Source: Clostridium thermarum
GTDB taxonomy: Bacteria; Bacillota; Clostridia; Clostridiales; Clostridiaceae
Length of the DNA: 64,000 nucleotides
Direction: 5' to 3'
Assembly (NCBI RefSeq): GCF_006351925.1
Contig: NZ_CP040924.1
Coordinates: 2,299,860 to 2,363,859 of the forward strand
Each line of letters starts with the position of its first letter. Positions within the stretch are counted from its first letter, which is position 1. A program made the position numbers and the translations under genes. The notes below the pieces were generated by a model. It was not told the DNA's origin, searched no databases, and saw nothing but the letters and a program-made list of their open reading frames with translations. Below, in pieces: positions 33,798 through 43,352 of this stretch.

Positions 33798-35459
33798 TCA
33801 TATTTCCATGATAATTGGTATAATAGTGGGCCTTCTCTTTGTTTTTTCGTACAAGAGCTTCTCTACTGATTTTTTCACATTATTCTTTAAAAGGCTCCAT
33901 TCTAATATTTTTTTATCAAGGCAATTTTCTATTTCTTTTCTGGCAACTTCTTTTGCTTCGCCTATAAGTTCTTCTGATTCCTTTGCATAGACAAAACCTC
34001 TAGTAATAACGTCCGGACCGGATATAATACTGTATGATTCCTTTTCTATTGCAACAACGATTGTAAACATGCCATCCTGGGCCAAGCTTTTTCTGTCCCT
34101 TAAAACAATGTTTCCAACATCTCCAACCCCAATGCCATCTACAAGTACAGATCCGGATCGCACTCTTCCTGTTATTCCCGCAGCTGTATCACTTATTTCA
34201 AGTACTTGGCCTATCTCTAGTATAAAAATATTTGATTTATGCATCCCAAGCTGCTGGGCTAATTCTGAATGGCGTTTAAGATGTCTGTATTCCCCATGTA
34301 CCGGCATAAAATATTTGGGGTGTACCAAGGTATGAATCAGCTTTATCTCCTCCTGATTGGCATGACCAGATACATGTACGTCTTCAATATCATCATAGAT
34401 TACATCTGCGCCCTTTTTAAACAGTTCATTTATTACCTTTGATATGAGCTTTTCATTACCGGGTATTGGGGAAGCAGAAACTATATATAAGTCCTTTGGT
34501 TCTATTCTGATCTTTCGGTGGGTTGAAAAAGCAATTCTCGCCAGTGATGCCATGGGTTCACCTTGACTTCCCGTGGTAATTATGGTTATCTTCTCATTGG
34601 GATAATTATTAATTTCATCTGCCGTTATTCCCGTTCCTTCCGGTATATTCAAATAGCCTAGGTCTGCAGCAACTTGTGATACATTTTCCATGCTTCTGCC
34701 AATGAAGGCTACTTTTCTTCCGTACTTTACTGAGGCATCAATAATTTGCTGCATTCTGTGAATATTGGATGCAAAAGTTGCAACTATCACTCTTCCTTCT
34801 GCCCTTGCAAACATCTTTGTAAAGGTATCTCCTATAGACCTTTCGGAAATTGTGTGTCCCGGTCTCTCTACGTTAGTACTGTCTGCCATCAGCATTAATA
34901 CGCCTTTTTTCCCCAGAGCTGAGATTCTCTCTAAATCCATGACCTTACCGTCAATGGGTGTATAGTCAATCTTAAAATCACCGGTATGCAGTAGAACACC
35001 TAATGGAGTATGTATTGCCAAGCTACAGGAGTCAGCTATACTATGGGTATTTCTTATAAATTCAACATTTAAATTGTCCAATTTTACTACTTCACCGGCT
35101 TCTACGCTTCTAAGCTCACAATCCGACAGCATATTATGTTCTTCTAGCTTTGTCTTTACAATGCCGAGGGTTAACCTTGTTCCAAATACCGGAACATTCA
35201 GCTGTTTCAAAATGTATGGCAATGATCCTATATGGTCTTCATGTCCATGAGTTAAAAATATGCCTTTTACCTTCTCGGAGTTTTCTAACAAAAATGCTAT
35301 ATCCGGTATCACTAAATCCACTCCATACATCTCTTCATCCGGAAAACCCACTCCGCAATCTATAACAATTATTTCATCCTTATATTGAATTGCGGTTATA
35401 TTTTTACCGATTTCACCAAGTCCGCCCAAGGGTATTATTCTTATGCTACGTTGTTCCAT
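33798..35459 (-). CDS. rnj: Ribonuclease J
   Basis: 553 residues, the standard length for RNase J, a metallo-beta-lactamase/beta-CASP nuclease with 5'-to-3' exonuclease and endonuclease activity in mRNA decay and RNA maturation. The zinc motif HGHEDH is at residues 71-76; other ligand segments are GVLLHTGDFKID and ISGHANQEE; beta-CASP motifs include ADSTNVERPGHT and TGSQGEPMASLARIA. The C-terminal domain (about 455-553) is present. The gene is alone on the minus strand with its own terminator. Whether it is the J1 or J2 type cannot be said with only one copy in view. Confidence 0.96.
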   Translation of the reverse strand: MEQRSIRIIPLGGLGEIGKNITAIQYKDEIIVIDCGVGFPDEEMYGVDLVIPDIAFLLENSEKVKGIFLTHGHEDHIGSLPYILKQLNVPVFGTRLTLGIVKTKLEEHNMLSDCELRSVEAGEVVKLDNLNVEFIRNTHSIADSCSLAIHTPLGVLLHTGDFKIDYTPIDGKVMDLERISALGKKGVLMLMADSTNVERPGHTISERSIGDTFTKMFARAEGRVIVATFASNIHRMQQIIDASVKYGRKVAFIGRSMENVSQVAADLGYLNIPEGTGITADEINNYPNEKITIITTGSQGEPMASLARIAFSTHRKIRIEPKDLYIVSASPIPGNEKLISKVINELFKKGADVIYDDIEDVHVSGHANQEEIKLIHTLVHPKYFMPVHGEYRHLKRHSELAQQLGMHKSNIFILEIGQVLEISDTAAGITGRVRSGSVLVDGIGVGDVGNIVLRDRKSLAQDGMFTIVVAIEKESYSIISGPDVITRGFVYAKESEELIGEAKEVARKEIENCLDKKILEWSLLKNNVKKSVEKLLYEKTKRRPTIIPIIMEI

Positions 35460-35634
35460 GTTAGATCCTCTCCTATCGTCATATAAAAAAATACTATTTA
35501 TAGTATTTTCCCTTTTTATTGTATTAATAATTCTTATTTATACTTTTTTATATCTCATATAAGTTGATAGTAGCAAATTAACTTTTATAGAAAAGTGTTA
35601 GTGAAGGAAAATATCTTGGACCTCAACTGTTTCT

Positions 35635-35669
35635 TAAAAAACTAAAGGCATGCCATCGCATGCCTTTAG
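35635..35669 (-). terminator. Terminator of the repeat-protein gene
   Basis: Perfect 12-base stem CTAAAGGCATGC / GCATGCCTTTAG with a four-base loop, followed on the minus strand by TTTTTT. It lies about 75 bases after the stop codon. Confidence 0.85.
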
Positions 35670-35743
35670 TAAATATAGTATAGTAGATTTTTCGTAGTGT
35701 AGGGGAGATAAATCCACCTTAATTATTCATGACTCATTACTCA

Positions 35744-37915
35744 TTACTGATTAATTAAAACAGGTGCTTCAGTTATTCTTTCACCAATAAAGGTCACAGG
35801 TATTTTGTCACTTTCCAGTAACCCCTTATTTGCTACGGTTATATATACAACGCCTGCTGAGGCTCCAACCTGCGGCACGTTAATTGTAGCTGTGGCAGTG
35901 CTCTCTCCTTTTCCAGCTTTGGCAATAGCCGTAGCTATAGGCTTAACATCTGTATCCTTTAAATATACATTTACCACATCTCCCGGTGTAAGAGCAAAAA
36001 CCGTCACAATATCCGGCGTTCCTGCCGCATTATTTACTATACTTGCCCATAGCATTGTAACTGTAGTTTTCTCCTCAGCATTGTAGCCTACGGGCATTCT
36101 AATGCTTTCCAATAACCCCTTTCGTGTCACAGTTATATAGGCTACTCCAGAAGTTGACCCTAGCTGAGGAATATTTATTACCGCTTCTGGACTGCTAGTC
36201 CCCTTAACAGCTTTTGCTGTAGCTGTACCAATAGGATTTGTAGCTGATAATGAGGAATATACCTTAACAATATCTCCTGCAATCAAATTCTTTACAGTTA
36301 TTACATCCGGTGTGCCTACAGCATTATTTATAGCATCTGCTATTAATGGGCTTATTTGTGTTTGACCCTCTGCTCCAAAAGCAAATAGTCTTCGTGTACT
36401 TTCCTTCAGTCCCTTAGTGGTTACTGTAACAAAAGCTGCTCCAGCTGAAGCCCCAAGCTGGGGTATACTCACTACTGCTACTGCGCTGCTTTCACCTTTT
36501 ACAGCTTTTGCAATGGCAGTTCCAATGGGCTTTTCAGCTGTAGATGTGGAATATACTTTTACAGTATCTCCTACTATCAGTCCTGTGACTGTTACAGTGT
36601 CAGGCGTCCCTGCAGCATTGTTTGTAGCACTTATCCCAATGGAATCTGTAGATGTTTGTTTTTCTGCAGTGTAATTCACAGCAATTCTATCACTTTCCAA
36701 TAATCCTTTTTTAGTTATTCCTATGTAGGCGGTACCGGAATACTCACTAAGCTGTGGAACACTTACAACTGCAACCGCTGAACTTTCACCCTTCACGGCT
36801 TTTGCTACTGCAGAACCTACCGCCTTTTCTGCAGTACTGCTTAAATACACATTTGCTATATCTCCCGCTGACAAACCGTTGATTGTAACTGTATCTGGTG
36901 TGCCAAGGGCATTATTTATTATGCTTGCAGTCAATCCACTTACAATTGTTTTCTTTTCTTCACTATAAGTTACAGGTATTTTTACACTTTCCAGCAGCCC
37001 CTTTTGAGTTACTGTGATATATGCTGTCCCGGCTGAGGCTCCCAGCTGTGGTACATTTACGGTAGCTGTGGCAAAAGTCTCACCCTTTGCGACTTTTGCC
37101 ACTGCCGTACCTGCTACTTTTGTATCTGTATTTGATAAATAAACCGTTACCGTATCTCCTGCCGATAAGTTGGTTACCGTTACCTCATCAGGAGTTCCCA
37201 CTGCGTTATTTACTATGCTTGCAGACAGTGCAGAAACTGGCGTCTTTTTTTCAGCAACATAGGTTACCGGAATTCTAATGCCTTCCAACAAGCCCTTTCT
37301 TGTAACAGTGATGTATGCCGTTCCTGCGGATGCACCAAGCTGAGGAATGCTAATGGATGCTGAGGCTGAAGTTTCTCCTTTACCAGCCTTAGCTGTAGCT
37401 GTGCCCAAAGGCTTATCTGAGGTATTACTTGAATAAACTTTTACGATGTCCCCAGCCACTAAATCATAAATTCCTACAGTGTCCGGCGTTCCTGCCGCAT
37501 TATTCACAATACTTGCATTTACCGAAGTCACCTGAGTTTGCTTTTCTGCAGCATAGGGTACAGCTATCCTATTACTTTCCAGAAGGCCTTTCTCTGTAAC
37601 TGAAACATATATAGCCCCTGCAGAAGCTCCAAACTGTGGTACACTTACTATGGCAGTGGCTTTGCTTTCGCCCTTCACTGCCTTAGCTACTGCTGTACCT
37701 ATAGGTTTTGCAGCATTGTAAGATGAATAAACCTTCACAACATCTCCTGCTGATAAATTAGTCACCGTCAAAGTATCCGATGTTCCAACAGCGTTATTTA
37801 CAGGAGCAGCCTTTAAATCAATAATTCCTGCTGCAAAGGCCATCTCTTTAACTGAAAAGGTAATGGTAGTACATACTAATATACTTAAAACATTAGATAA
37901 TACTCTCTTCATCAA
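35744..37915 (-). CDS. Secreted protein of seven tandem 98-residue beta repeats
   Basis: 723 residues: a signal peptide (about 1-29, MMKRVLSNVLSILVCTTITF, ending AFA) and then seven repeats of about 98 residues, almost without linker. Each unit reads roughly NNA-x-GTPD-x-V-T-V-x-x-L-x-x-GD-x-V-x-V-Y, then AKA-x-KGES, V-P-Q-L-G-A-S-A-G-x-x-Y-I-T-V-T-x-K-G-L-L-E-S, and Y-x-A-E-K-x-T. The pattern predicts Ig-like or fibronectin-like beta sandwiches. No catalytic residues, no sortase motif and no membrane anchor at the C-terminus, so it may be released or bind the wall. Single gene. Function unknown; adhesin or extracellular matrix part is inference. Confidence 0.85.
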   Translation of the reverse strand: MMKRVLSNVLSILVCTTITFSVKEMAFAAGIIDLKAAPVNNAVGTSDTLTVTNLSAGDVVKVYSSYNAAKPIGTAVAKAVKGESKATAIVSVPQFGASAGAIYVSVTEKGLLESNRIAVPYAAEKQTQVTSVNASIVNNAAGTPDTVGIYDLVAGDIVKVYSSNTSDKPLGTATAKAGKGETSASASISIPQLGASAGTAYITVTRKGLLEGIRIPVTYVAEKKTPVSALSASIVNNAVGTPDEVTVTNLSAGDTVTVYLSNTDTKVAGTAVAKVAKGETFATATVNVPQLGASAGTAYITVTQKGLLESVKIPVTYSEEKKTIVSGLTASIINNALGTPDTVTINGLSAGDIANVYLSSTAEKAVGSAVAKAVKGESSAVAVVSVPQLSEYSGTAYIGITKKGLLESDRIAVNYTAEKQTSTDSIGISATNNAAGTPDTVTVTGLIVGDTVKVYSTSTAEKPIGTAIAKAVKGESSAVAVVSIPQLGASAGAAFVTVTTKGLKESTRRLFAFGAEGQTQISPLIADAINNAVGTPDVITVKNLIAGDIVKVYSSLSATNPIGTATAKAVKGTSSPEAVINIPQLGSTSGVAYITVTRKGLLESIRMPVGYNAEEKTTVTMLWASIVNNAAGTPDIVTVFALTPGDVVNVYLKDTDVKPIATAIAKAGKGESTATATINVPQVGASAGVVYITVANKGLLESDKIPVTFIGERITEAPVLINQ
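35760..37830 (-). repeat. Seven tandem coding repeats of about 294 bases
   Basis: The DNA repeats with a period of about 294 bases, clearest at the codons for NNA-GTPD and GLLES. Neighbouring units have diverged at the base level but keep length, which shows expansion by unequal exchange followed by drift. Confidence 0.85.
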
Positions 37916-38049
37916 TAAACTCTCCCCATAAAATTTTTATTCTAAATAATTGAATTCCAGAAGAAACTTCCATGGATAAACATGCTTCAATTAGAAAAAA
38001 TAACTACATAGTTATTTTATCGGTCAATTTTAGCAACTCTTTAGGCTTA

Positions 38050-38084
38050 AAAAGAAAAATGAGCCCAGAATAGTCTGGGCCCAC
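38050..38084 (-). terminator. Terminator of the sugar ABC operon
   Basis: GGGCCCAGA-CTAT-TCTGGGCTC hairpin on the minus strand followed by ATTTTTCTTTTT, about 40 bases after the permease stop. Confidence 0.85.
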
Positions 38085-38123
38085 TTTTTTGGGGGGTGGT
38101 CTTTTGGTTATATCAAAGTATAT

Positions 38124-39299
38124 TTAGGATCTCTTATTTCTAGTCTTAACATCAAAGATAACTGCTGCTACCAGCACTGCTCCTCTGATGATATACTGAT
38201 AGGAAATTCCTACACCCATCAAATTCATTCCGTTGGTCAGAGATGAGATAACCAATGCTCCAATTATAGATCCGGTAACCTTACCTACACCACCGGCTGC
38301 TGATACTCCTCCAACATATGCTGCTGCAATGGCATCAAGTTCAAAACCTGTACCGGCAGTTATTGTTGCTGATTGTAAACGTGCGGTGTATAGTATTCCT
38401 GATAATGCAGCCAGCAGACTCATAGATGCATATACTATAAAAGTTATCTTACTGACATTTATACCACTTAATCTAGCTGCTTCTTTATTTCCACCCACAG
38501 CATATATATGTCTTCCTAATACTGTTTTGTTTGTTATGAAATGATAAACTGCAACTACTGCAATAACTATAACTACTGTCCAAGATAAACCGTTATACCC
38601 AGCAAGAATCCAAGTGATATAGGCTATAATCAATGAGATGAATACTAACTTTATCATAAACATGTTTAAAGATAAAACTTCAAAATTATATTTTAACTTG
38701 TTTTTTCTTGTTTTAAACTCACTCCATACATATAATCCTATTGCCAATACACCTAGAATGAGTGTCAAAACATGTATACCATCTACATTTGCTATGTCTG
38801 GAATATATCCAATACCAATAGCATTAAAGGTCTTATCTGGTATAACAATTGTTCCTGTACCTTCTGTAATCAGCAGTAATGCTCCTCTAAAAATCATCAT
38901 TGCTGCAAGGGTTACAACAAAGGAAGGTATGCCCATTTTAGCTACCAGAAAACCGTTAAACATACCTATAAATATTCCCAGTATCAATACAATTATGATA
39001 CATGCAAAAACCGGTAATCCCGTCTTTGTCAATAGAAGCGCAGCCACTGCGCCTAAGAAACCTGCTACAAACCCTACAGACAAATCTATATGGCTTATTA
39101 TTAAAACCAGGGTCATACCAACAGCCAATACCGCAATATAACCTGTTTGGTTGATCAGGTTACTTATATTTCTTGAGTTTGTGAATAAACCACCGGTAGT
39201 TATTGAAAAAATAATCATGATAGCTACAAGTGCAATATACATTCCGTATTCTCGGATATTTTGCTTTATTAATTGTTTTGCTTCCTTTAATAATCCCAT
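38124..39299 (-). CDS. gguB: Sugar ABC transporter permease, GguB/XylH type
   Basis: 391 residues with about ten to eleven membrane helices. The ribose/xylose permease marks are VGMTLVLIISHIDLSVGFVAG near residue 60-80, GIPSFVVTLAAMMIFRGALL, and the C-terminal VTGSIIGALVISSLTNGMNL. The extra central segment (about 200-245) separates GguB/XylH from the shorter RbsC type. It forms the pore for monosaccharides bound by the ChvE-like lipoprotein. It follows the ATPase gene by 17 bases and ends the operon. Confidence 0.9.
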   Translation of the reverse strand: MGLLKEAKQLIKQNIREYGMYIALVAIMIIFSITTGGLFTNSRNISNLINQTGYIAVLAVGMTLVLIISHIDLSVGFVAGFLGAVAALLLTKTGLPVFACIIIVLILGIFIGMFNGFLVAKMGIPSFVVTLAAMMIFRGALLLITEGTGTIVIPDKTFNAIGIGYIPDIANVDGIHVLTLILGVLAIGLYVWSEFKTRKNKLKYNFEVLSLNMFMIKLVFISLIIAYITWILAGYNGLSWTVVIVIAVVAVYHFITNKTVLGRHIYAVGGNKEAARLSGINVSKITFIVYASMSLLAALSGILYTARLQSATITAGTGFELDAIAAAYVGGVSAAGGVGKVTGSIIGALVISSLTNGMNLMGVGISYQYIIRGAVLVAAVIFDVKTRNKRS

Positions 39300-39316
39300 G
39301 ACTAATCCTCCATTTA

Positions 39317-40837
39317 CTAATCTGTTGCCAACTTCATTATTTTTTCTTGGGTAGCCTCTTCTTGCAGCATCTCGCCAACTATTCTTCCTTCTGACATTAC
39401 ATAGATCCTATCACTCATGCCGAGTACCTCTGGTAGTTCAGAAGAAATCATAATTATGCTCATACCCTGCTGTACAAGTTCATTCATCAAGGTATAAATT
39501 TCGTATTTTGCTCCTACGTCAATACCTCTCGTAGGCTCGTCCAAAATAAGTATTTTAGGTTTCGCAAAGAGCCATTTTGCCAGTGACACCTTTTGCTGAT
39601 TACCACCGCTCAAATTGCCCACCTTTTGTTCAATACTAGGTGCTTTGATACCAATGGAAGCTTTATATTCATTTGCAATTTTAACTTCCTCATTATCATT
39701 TATTACACCGTTCTTAGCTAACTCTTTTAGATTAGCTAAGCTTATATTTGTTCTTATATCGTTAATCAGAATTAAGCCATTACCTTTTCTATCCTCTGTA
39801 ACGTAAGCGATTCCTGCATGAATCGCATCACTAGGGCTCTTGAACTGCTTCTTTTCATTGTCTACATATAAATCCCCATCTACATCATAGTCTTTAGCAT
39901 TTCCAAAAAGACTTAAGGCAAATTCTGTACGACCAGCTCCCATCAGTCCTGCAATACCAACTATTTCACCTTTTCTTACGTTAAGGGTTACATTCTTAAG
40001 TATTGTTCTTCCCAATTTTGGATCATAAGCGCTCCAATTAATTACCTCTAATACATTATCTCCGAATTGTTTCTTTTTTCGTTTTGGATAGATATCTTCT
40101 ATTTCACGGCCAACCATGTGTTTAATTATTTTATTCTCTAATATCAATTCTGCATTGGCATCCATGGTGGTAATTGTCTTTCCATCACGGAGTACAGTAA
40201 TGGTGTCCGCTATGGCTGTAACTTCCTTAAGCTTATGAGAAATTAAAATTGATGTAACTCCATGTTCCTTAAGTTCTTTGATTAAATTCAGGAGATTTTC
40301 GCTGTCATTTTCATTCAAAGCCGCAGTAGGCTCGTCCAATATAAGTAGCTTTACATCCTTACTAAGGGCCTTAGCTATTTCCACCAGCTGTTGCTTTCCA
40401 ACCCCTAGGTCTTTTATCTTTGCTGTAGGACTGATGTTCAGCTTAACTTTCTTTAACATCTCCTCTGCTTTGGTTATTGTCTCATTCCAGTCGATTACTC
40501 TGCCATTTTTTATTTCATGTCCTAAATATATATTTTCATAAACAGTCATTTCAGGTATAAGAGCCAGTTCTTGATATATAGTTGCAATTCCTACACTTTC
40601 GCTATCTTTTATACCAGAAAATTTTTGTACTTTTCCATTGAAAATTATATCTCCACTATATTCGCCATAAGGATAAACCCCACTCAATATCTTCATCAGG
40701 GTTGATTTTCCTGATCCATTTTCTCCTATGAGGCAATGAATTTCTCCTCTTTTTACTTGAAGATTAACTGAATCCAAGGCCTTAACCCCTGGAAATACTT
40801 TAGTAATGTTTTTCATCTCTAATATATAATCACTCAT
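39317..40837 (-). CDS. gguA: Sugar ABC transporter ATP-binding protein, GguA/XylG type
   Basis: 506 residues with two ABC domains. First: Walker A GENGSGKST, signature-like LGVGKQQLVEIAKAL, Walker B LLILDEPTAAL, H-loop ILISHKLKE. Second: degenerate Walker A GLMGAGRTE, signature LSGGNQQKVSLAKWL, Walker B ILILDEPTRGID. The order and length are those of GguA/XylG/MglA-type dual ATPases. It lies 146 bases after the binding-protein gene; a hairpin terminator in that gap probably lowers its expression relative to the lipoprotein. Confidence 0.93.
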   Translation of the reverse strand: MSDYILEMKNITKVFPGVKALDSVNLQVKRGEIHCLIGENGSGKSTLMKILSGVYPYGEYSGDIIFNGKVQKFSGIKDSESVGIATIYQELALIPEMTVYENIYLGHEIKNGRVIDWNETITKAEEMLKKVKLNISPTAKIKDLGVGKQQLVEIAKALSKDVKLLILDEPTAALNENDSENLLNLIKELKEHGVTSILISHKLKEVTAIADTITVLRDGKTITTMDANAELILENKIIKHMVGREIEDIYPKRKKKQFGDNVLEVINWSAYDPKLGRTILKNVTLNVRKGEIVGIAGLMGAGRTEFALSLFGNAKDYDVDGDLYVDNEKKQFKSPSDAIHAGIAYVTEDRKGNGLILINDIRTNISLANLKELAKNGVINDNEEVKIANEYKASIGIKAPSIEQKVGNLSGGNQQKVSLAKWLFAKPKILILDEPTRGIDVGAKYEIYTLMNELVQQGMSIIMISSELPEVLGMSDRIYVMSEGRIVGEMLQEEATQEKIMKLATD

Positions 40838-40925
40838 AGCTGAATTCGCTCCTCAATTAGACATTCATTTTCTCCAATTTATAGGCCAATCTTCCAATCA
40901 CTTATACCCATTTGATATTTACCTT

Positions 40926-40966
40926 TATAAATGAATAGTGATAGTTAAACTATCACTATTCATTTT
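40926..40966 (-). terminator. Intra-operon hairpin between chvE-like and gguA-like genes
   Basis: AATGAATAGTGATAGTT pairs perfectly with AACTATCACTATTCATT over a one-base loop (17-base stem), with TTTAT after it on the minus strand. The short T-run suggests a leaky terminator or RNA-stabilising stem protecting the binding-protein mRNA. Confidence 0.75.
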
Positions 40967-40983
40967 AATCTTCATTGATATTG

Positions 40984-42069
40984 TTATTTTAAACCAGTGA
41001 AATCTGATGCTTCGTAGTATTTTGAATCAATAAGAGCAGATTTTACATTATCCTGTTTAACTACTATAACTTCTGTCTGTTTAGCTTTAACATCGATCTT
41101 ACCATTGTTGTAGGATCCTGTAGTTTCTGGAGTCTTGCCTTCCAATATAGCAACTGCCATATTAATTGCGTCCTTAACTAAGGTACGAACGTCTTTGAAT
41201 ACTGTCATTGACTGTCTTCCGTCAATAATGTACTGAATTGAAGCTTTTTCAGCATCTTGTCCAGTTACTTTGTAGCTCTTTACAGCATTATCAGCATCAA
41301 AAGCATCAGCTATAGCACGTGCAGTTCCATCGTTTGGAGCTAGTATAAATACGTCGCCCTTATCAGCGTCTGAAGCAGCTGTTAAGTGTGCTTCTGCCTT
41401 GTTCTTAGCTTCGTTGAAGTCCCAGTTGGTTGTTACTTGTCCTATAATCTTTGCCATTTCATCACGAGTAAGTTGAGGCTTTGACTGTAATGCAACAGCT
41501 TCGCTGGAGTTCTTAATTACAAATGTACCGTCAGCAATTTTGGGCTGTAATACATTCCATGCACCTTCGAAGAATAAGAAAGCATTGTTATCTGAAGCTG
41601 CACCGGCATATAGATATAATGGATTACCTTTGCCTTGTGCCTGATCAACTAGGTATTGAGCCTGTGCTTCTCCAACAGCAATACTATCGAAAGTTACATA
41701 GTAATCAACTGCATCTGTGTCAGTTATTAATCTGTCATAGGAAATAACTTTTATGCCTTCCTTCTTTGCAGCTTCTACTGCAGCACCAGCAGCACTACCG
41801 TCATGAGGACAAATTATAAGTACGTCAATGCCCTTTGCTATTAATGCTTCAACGTTTTCTTTTTCTTTAGCTGGTGATCCTTGGCTAAATAGAATTTCTA
41901 CGGAGTACTTAGTGTCCTTTAATGCTTCTTTAAATCTTGTTTCATCTTGAACCCATCTTGGCTCATCTCTTGTTGGTAATACTATACCAACATTAACCTT
42001 TTTCTTTCCGCAGGCTGCAAGTCCAAAAACCATTAAAGCCATTAATAAGATTGATAGTAGTTTTTTCAT
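40984..42069 (-). CDS. chvE: Sugar-binding lipoprotein, ChvE type
   Basis: 361 residues. Lipobox LAAC (Cys at 20) follows a typical signal peptide. The mature protein is a class I periplasmic sugar-binding fold of the ChvE/XylF group: VGIVLPTRDEPRWVQDETRF, LIICPHDGSAAGAAVE, KVISYDRLITDTDAVDYYV, and KVTGQDAEKASIQYI with the binding aspartate. ChvE-type receptors accept xylose, glucose, galactose or arabinose. GGAGGGG lies before the ATG. First gene of the importer, directly downstream of a strong terminator and a cre-like site, and next to a YesN-type regulator likely to control it. Confidence 0.92.
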   Translation of the reverse strand: MKKLLSILLMALMVFGLAACGKKKVNVGIVLPTRDEPRWVQDETRFKEALKDTKYSVEILFSQGSPAKEKENVEALIAKGIDVLIICPHDGSAAGAAVEAAKKEGIKVISYDRLITDTDAVDYYVTFDSIAVGEAQAQYLVDQAQGKGNPLYLYAGAASDNNAFLFFEGAWNVLQPKIADGTFVIKNSSEAVALQSKPQLTRDEMAKIIGQVTTNWDFNEAKNKAEAHLTAASDADKGDVFILAPNDGTARAIADAFDADNAVKSYKVTGQDAEKASIQYIIDGRQSMTVFKDVRTLVKDAINMAVAILEGKTPETTGSYNNGKIDVKAKQTEVIVVKQDNVKSALIDSKYYEASDFTGLK

Positions 42070-42126
42070 TTTATCCCCTCCTATTTGTTATGTATACATT
42101 ATCACATATAAAATATAGTTTGTCTC

Positions 42127-42140
42127 TGTAGACGTTTACT
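42127..42140. promoter_or_regulatory. Possible CcpA (cre) site upstream of chvE-like gene
   Basis: TGTAGACGTTTACT is close to the catabolite-responsive element consensus TGWAANCGNTNWCA with two mismatches and is nearly palindromic about its central CG. It lies about 60 bases upstream of the ATG on the minus strand, where a promoter is expected. Confidence 0.45.
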
Positions 42141-42180
42141 TACTTTCAGTAAAATTTTATCTTATTTTTTTGAATTAAAA

Positions 42181-42219
42181 AAAACACTAGTAATTTTTTG
42201 TGATAAAAAATTACTAGTG
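42181..42219 (-). terminator. Strong terminator between sensor genes and the importer
   Basis: Perfect 15-base stem CACTAGTAATTTTTT / AAAAAATTACTAGTG, five-base loop, followed by eight T on the minus strand. It separates the regulatory operon (42270-47497) from the importer operon. Confidence 0.9.
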
Positions 42220-42269
42220 CGTAAAATATTATTATTTTTCAACTTTAATTATTATAAAAGGTCAATTTG

Positions 42270-43352
42270 CTAGTTTCTATAAACCTCATGTTTTTGATGG
42301 AAGCCATCTCTTATTATAGTGCTGTCCATATTTTCTTTGTTTACAGCAATTGGTTCCAGCACATAATACGGTATATCATATGCACCATTATTAATTGTCT
42401 GCACAATATTTAGAGGCTTATTTTCTACTAATCTTATAGCCATCTCTATGGTTGCCTCCGCCAGCTTTTCAATAGGTTTGTATATAGTCATATACTGGGT
42501 ACCCTCTACGATTCTCTGGCAGGCCCATAAATCTGCATCCATACCTGTAACCGTTACCTTCCCTGTCAGCCTATGTTCTGATAAGGCTTCGATTACACCT
42601 TCTGCCAGGCTATCATTGCCGGCAATTATGGCATTTATTTTAACATTTTCCTGCAGGGCGGAATCCACTACCTTGAAGGCATACTCCTTAAGCCAGTTTG
42701 GAGCCCATTCTTCCGATAATATCTTTATTTCACCGCTTTCTATATAGGGGGTAAGCATTTCGTCATAGCCTTCTTTAATCATACTTGTGTTATTATCTGT
42801 CTTTGCACCGTTTACTATAAGCAGATTACCTGACTTCATATTGTCTAATATGGCACTGGCCATAAGCTTACCAACCTTTACGTTATCAAAAGAGATATAC
42901 AGGTCAACATTTGCATTCAGCACAAGTCTATCATAGGAAATTACAGGAACACCCTCACGCTTAGCTAACTCAACAGCAGCAGCTGACTTATAATGGTCAT
43001 TGGGTACGAAGATAAGCACATCTATATTCTGATCTAAAAGGTACTTCACCTGTTTAAGCTGATCCTGATCGTCATTATTGGCATTTTGAACTATAATCTC
43101 TGCACCTAATTCCTGAGCCTTTGCCATCAATATATCTCTATCCCTAATCCATCTCTCCTCCTTAAGTGTTCCAAGAGAAAATCCAATCTTTATTCTCTTT
43201 TTAGTACCGTTGTTACCCAGATTATTATCAGCTAGAGTGGAAGAAGGAATATTCAGGTCTCTTAATATGAAAGAAACCAGTATAGCCAATATGAGTAAAA
43301 GCATAGCTATAATGAAATTTTTAATCATCTTATCCTTAATCAATACGCTCAC
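42270..43352 (-). CDS. Membrane-anchored sugar-binding sensor protein (XylFII-like)
   Basis: 360 residues. Instead of a lipobox it has an uncleaved-looking N-terminal membrane helix (about 11-30), then a class I sugar-binding domain that closely resembles the ChvE/XylF receptor: IGFSLGTLKEERWIRDRDIL, DVLIFVPNDHYKSAAAVELA, VPVISYDRLVLNANVDLYIS and VTGMDADLWACQRIVEGTQ. Such anchored receptors (XylFII in Clostridium beijerinckii) bind xylose and signal through a LytS-type kinase rather than transport. It overlaps the YesN-like regulator gene by 17 bases, so it belongs to the sensor operon. Ligand is probably the sugar moved by the neighbouring importer. Confidence 0.87.
   Translation of the reverse strand: MSVLIKDKMIKNFIIAMLLLILAILVSFILRDLNIPSSTLADNNLGNNGTKKRIKIGFSLGTLKEERWIRDRDILMAKAQELGAEIIVQNANNDDQDQLKQVKYLLDQNIDVLIFVPNDHYKSAAAVELAKREGVPVISYDRLVLNANVDLYISFDNVKVGKLMASAILDNMKSGNLLIVNGAKTDNNTSMIKEGYDEMLTPYIESGEIKILSEEWAPNWLKEYAFKVVDSALQENVKINAIIAGNDSLAEGVIEALSEHRLTGKVTVTGMDADLWACQRIVEGTQYMTIYKPIEKLAEATIEMAIRLVENKPLNIVQTINNGAYDIPYYVLEPIAVNKENMDSTIIRDGFHQKHEVYRN

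Noticed and set aside
35760-37830. Regular repeats taken as a possible CRISPR array or satellite
   Set aside because: Period of 294 bases, divergent copies and an intact reading frame show protein repeats.
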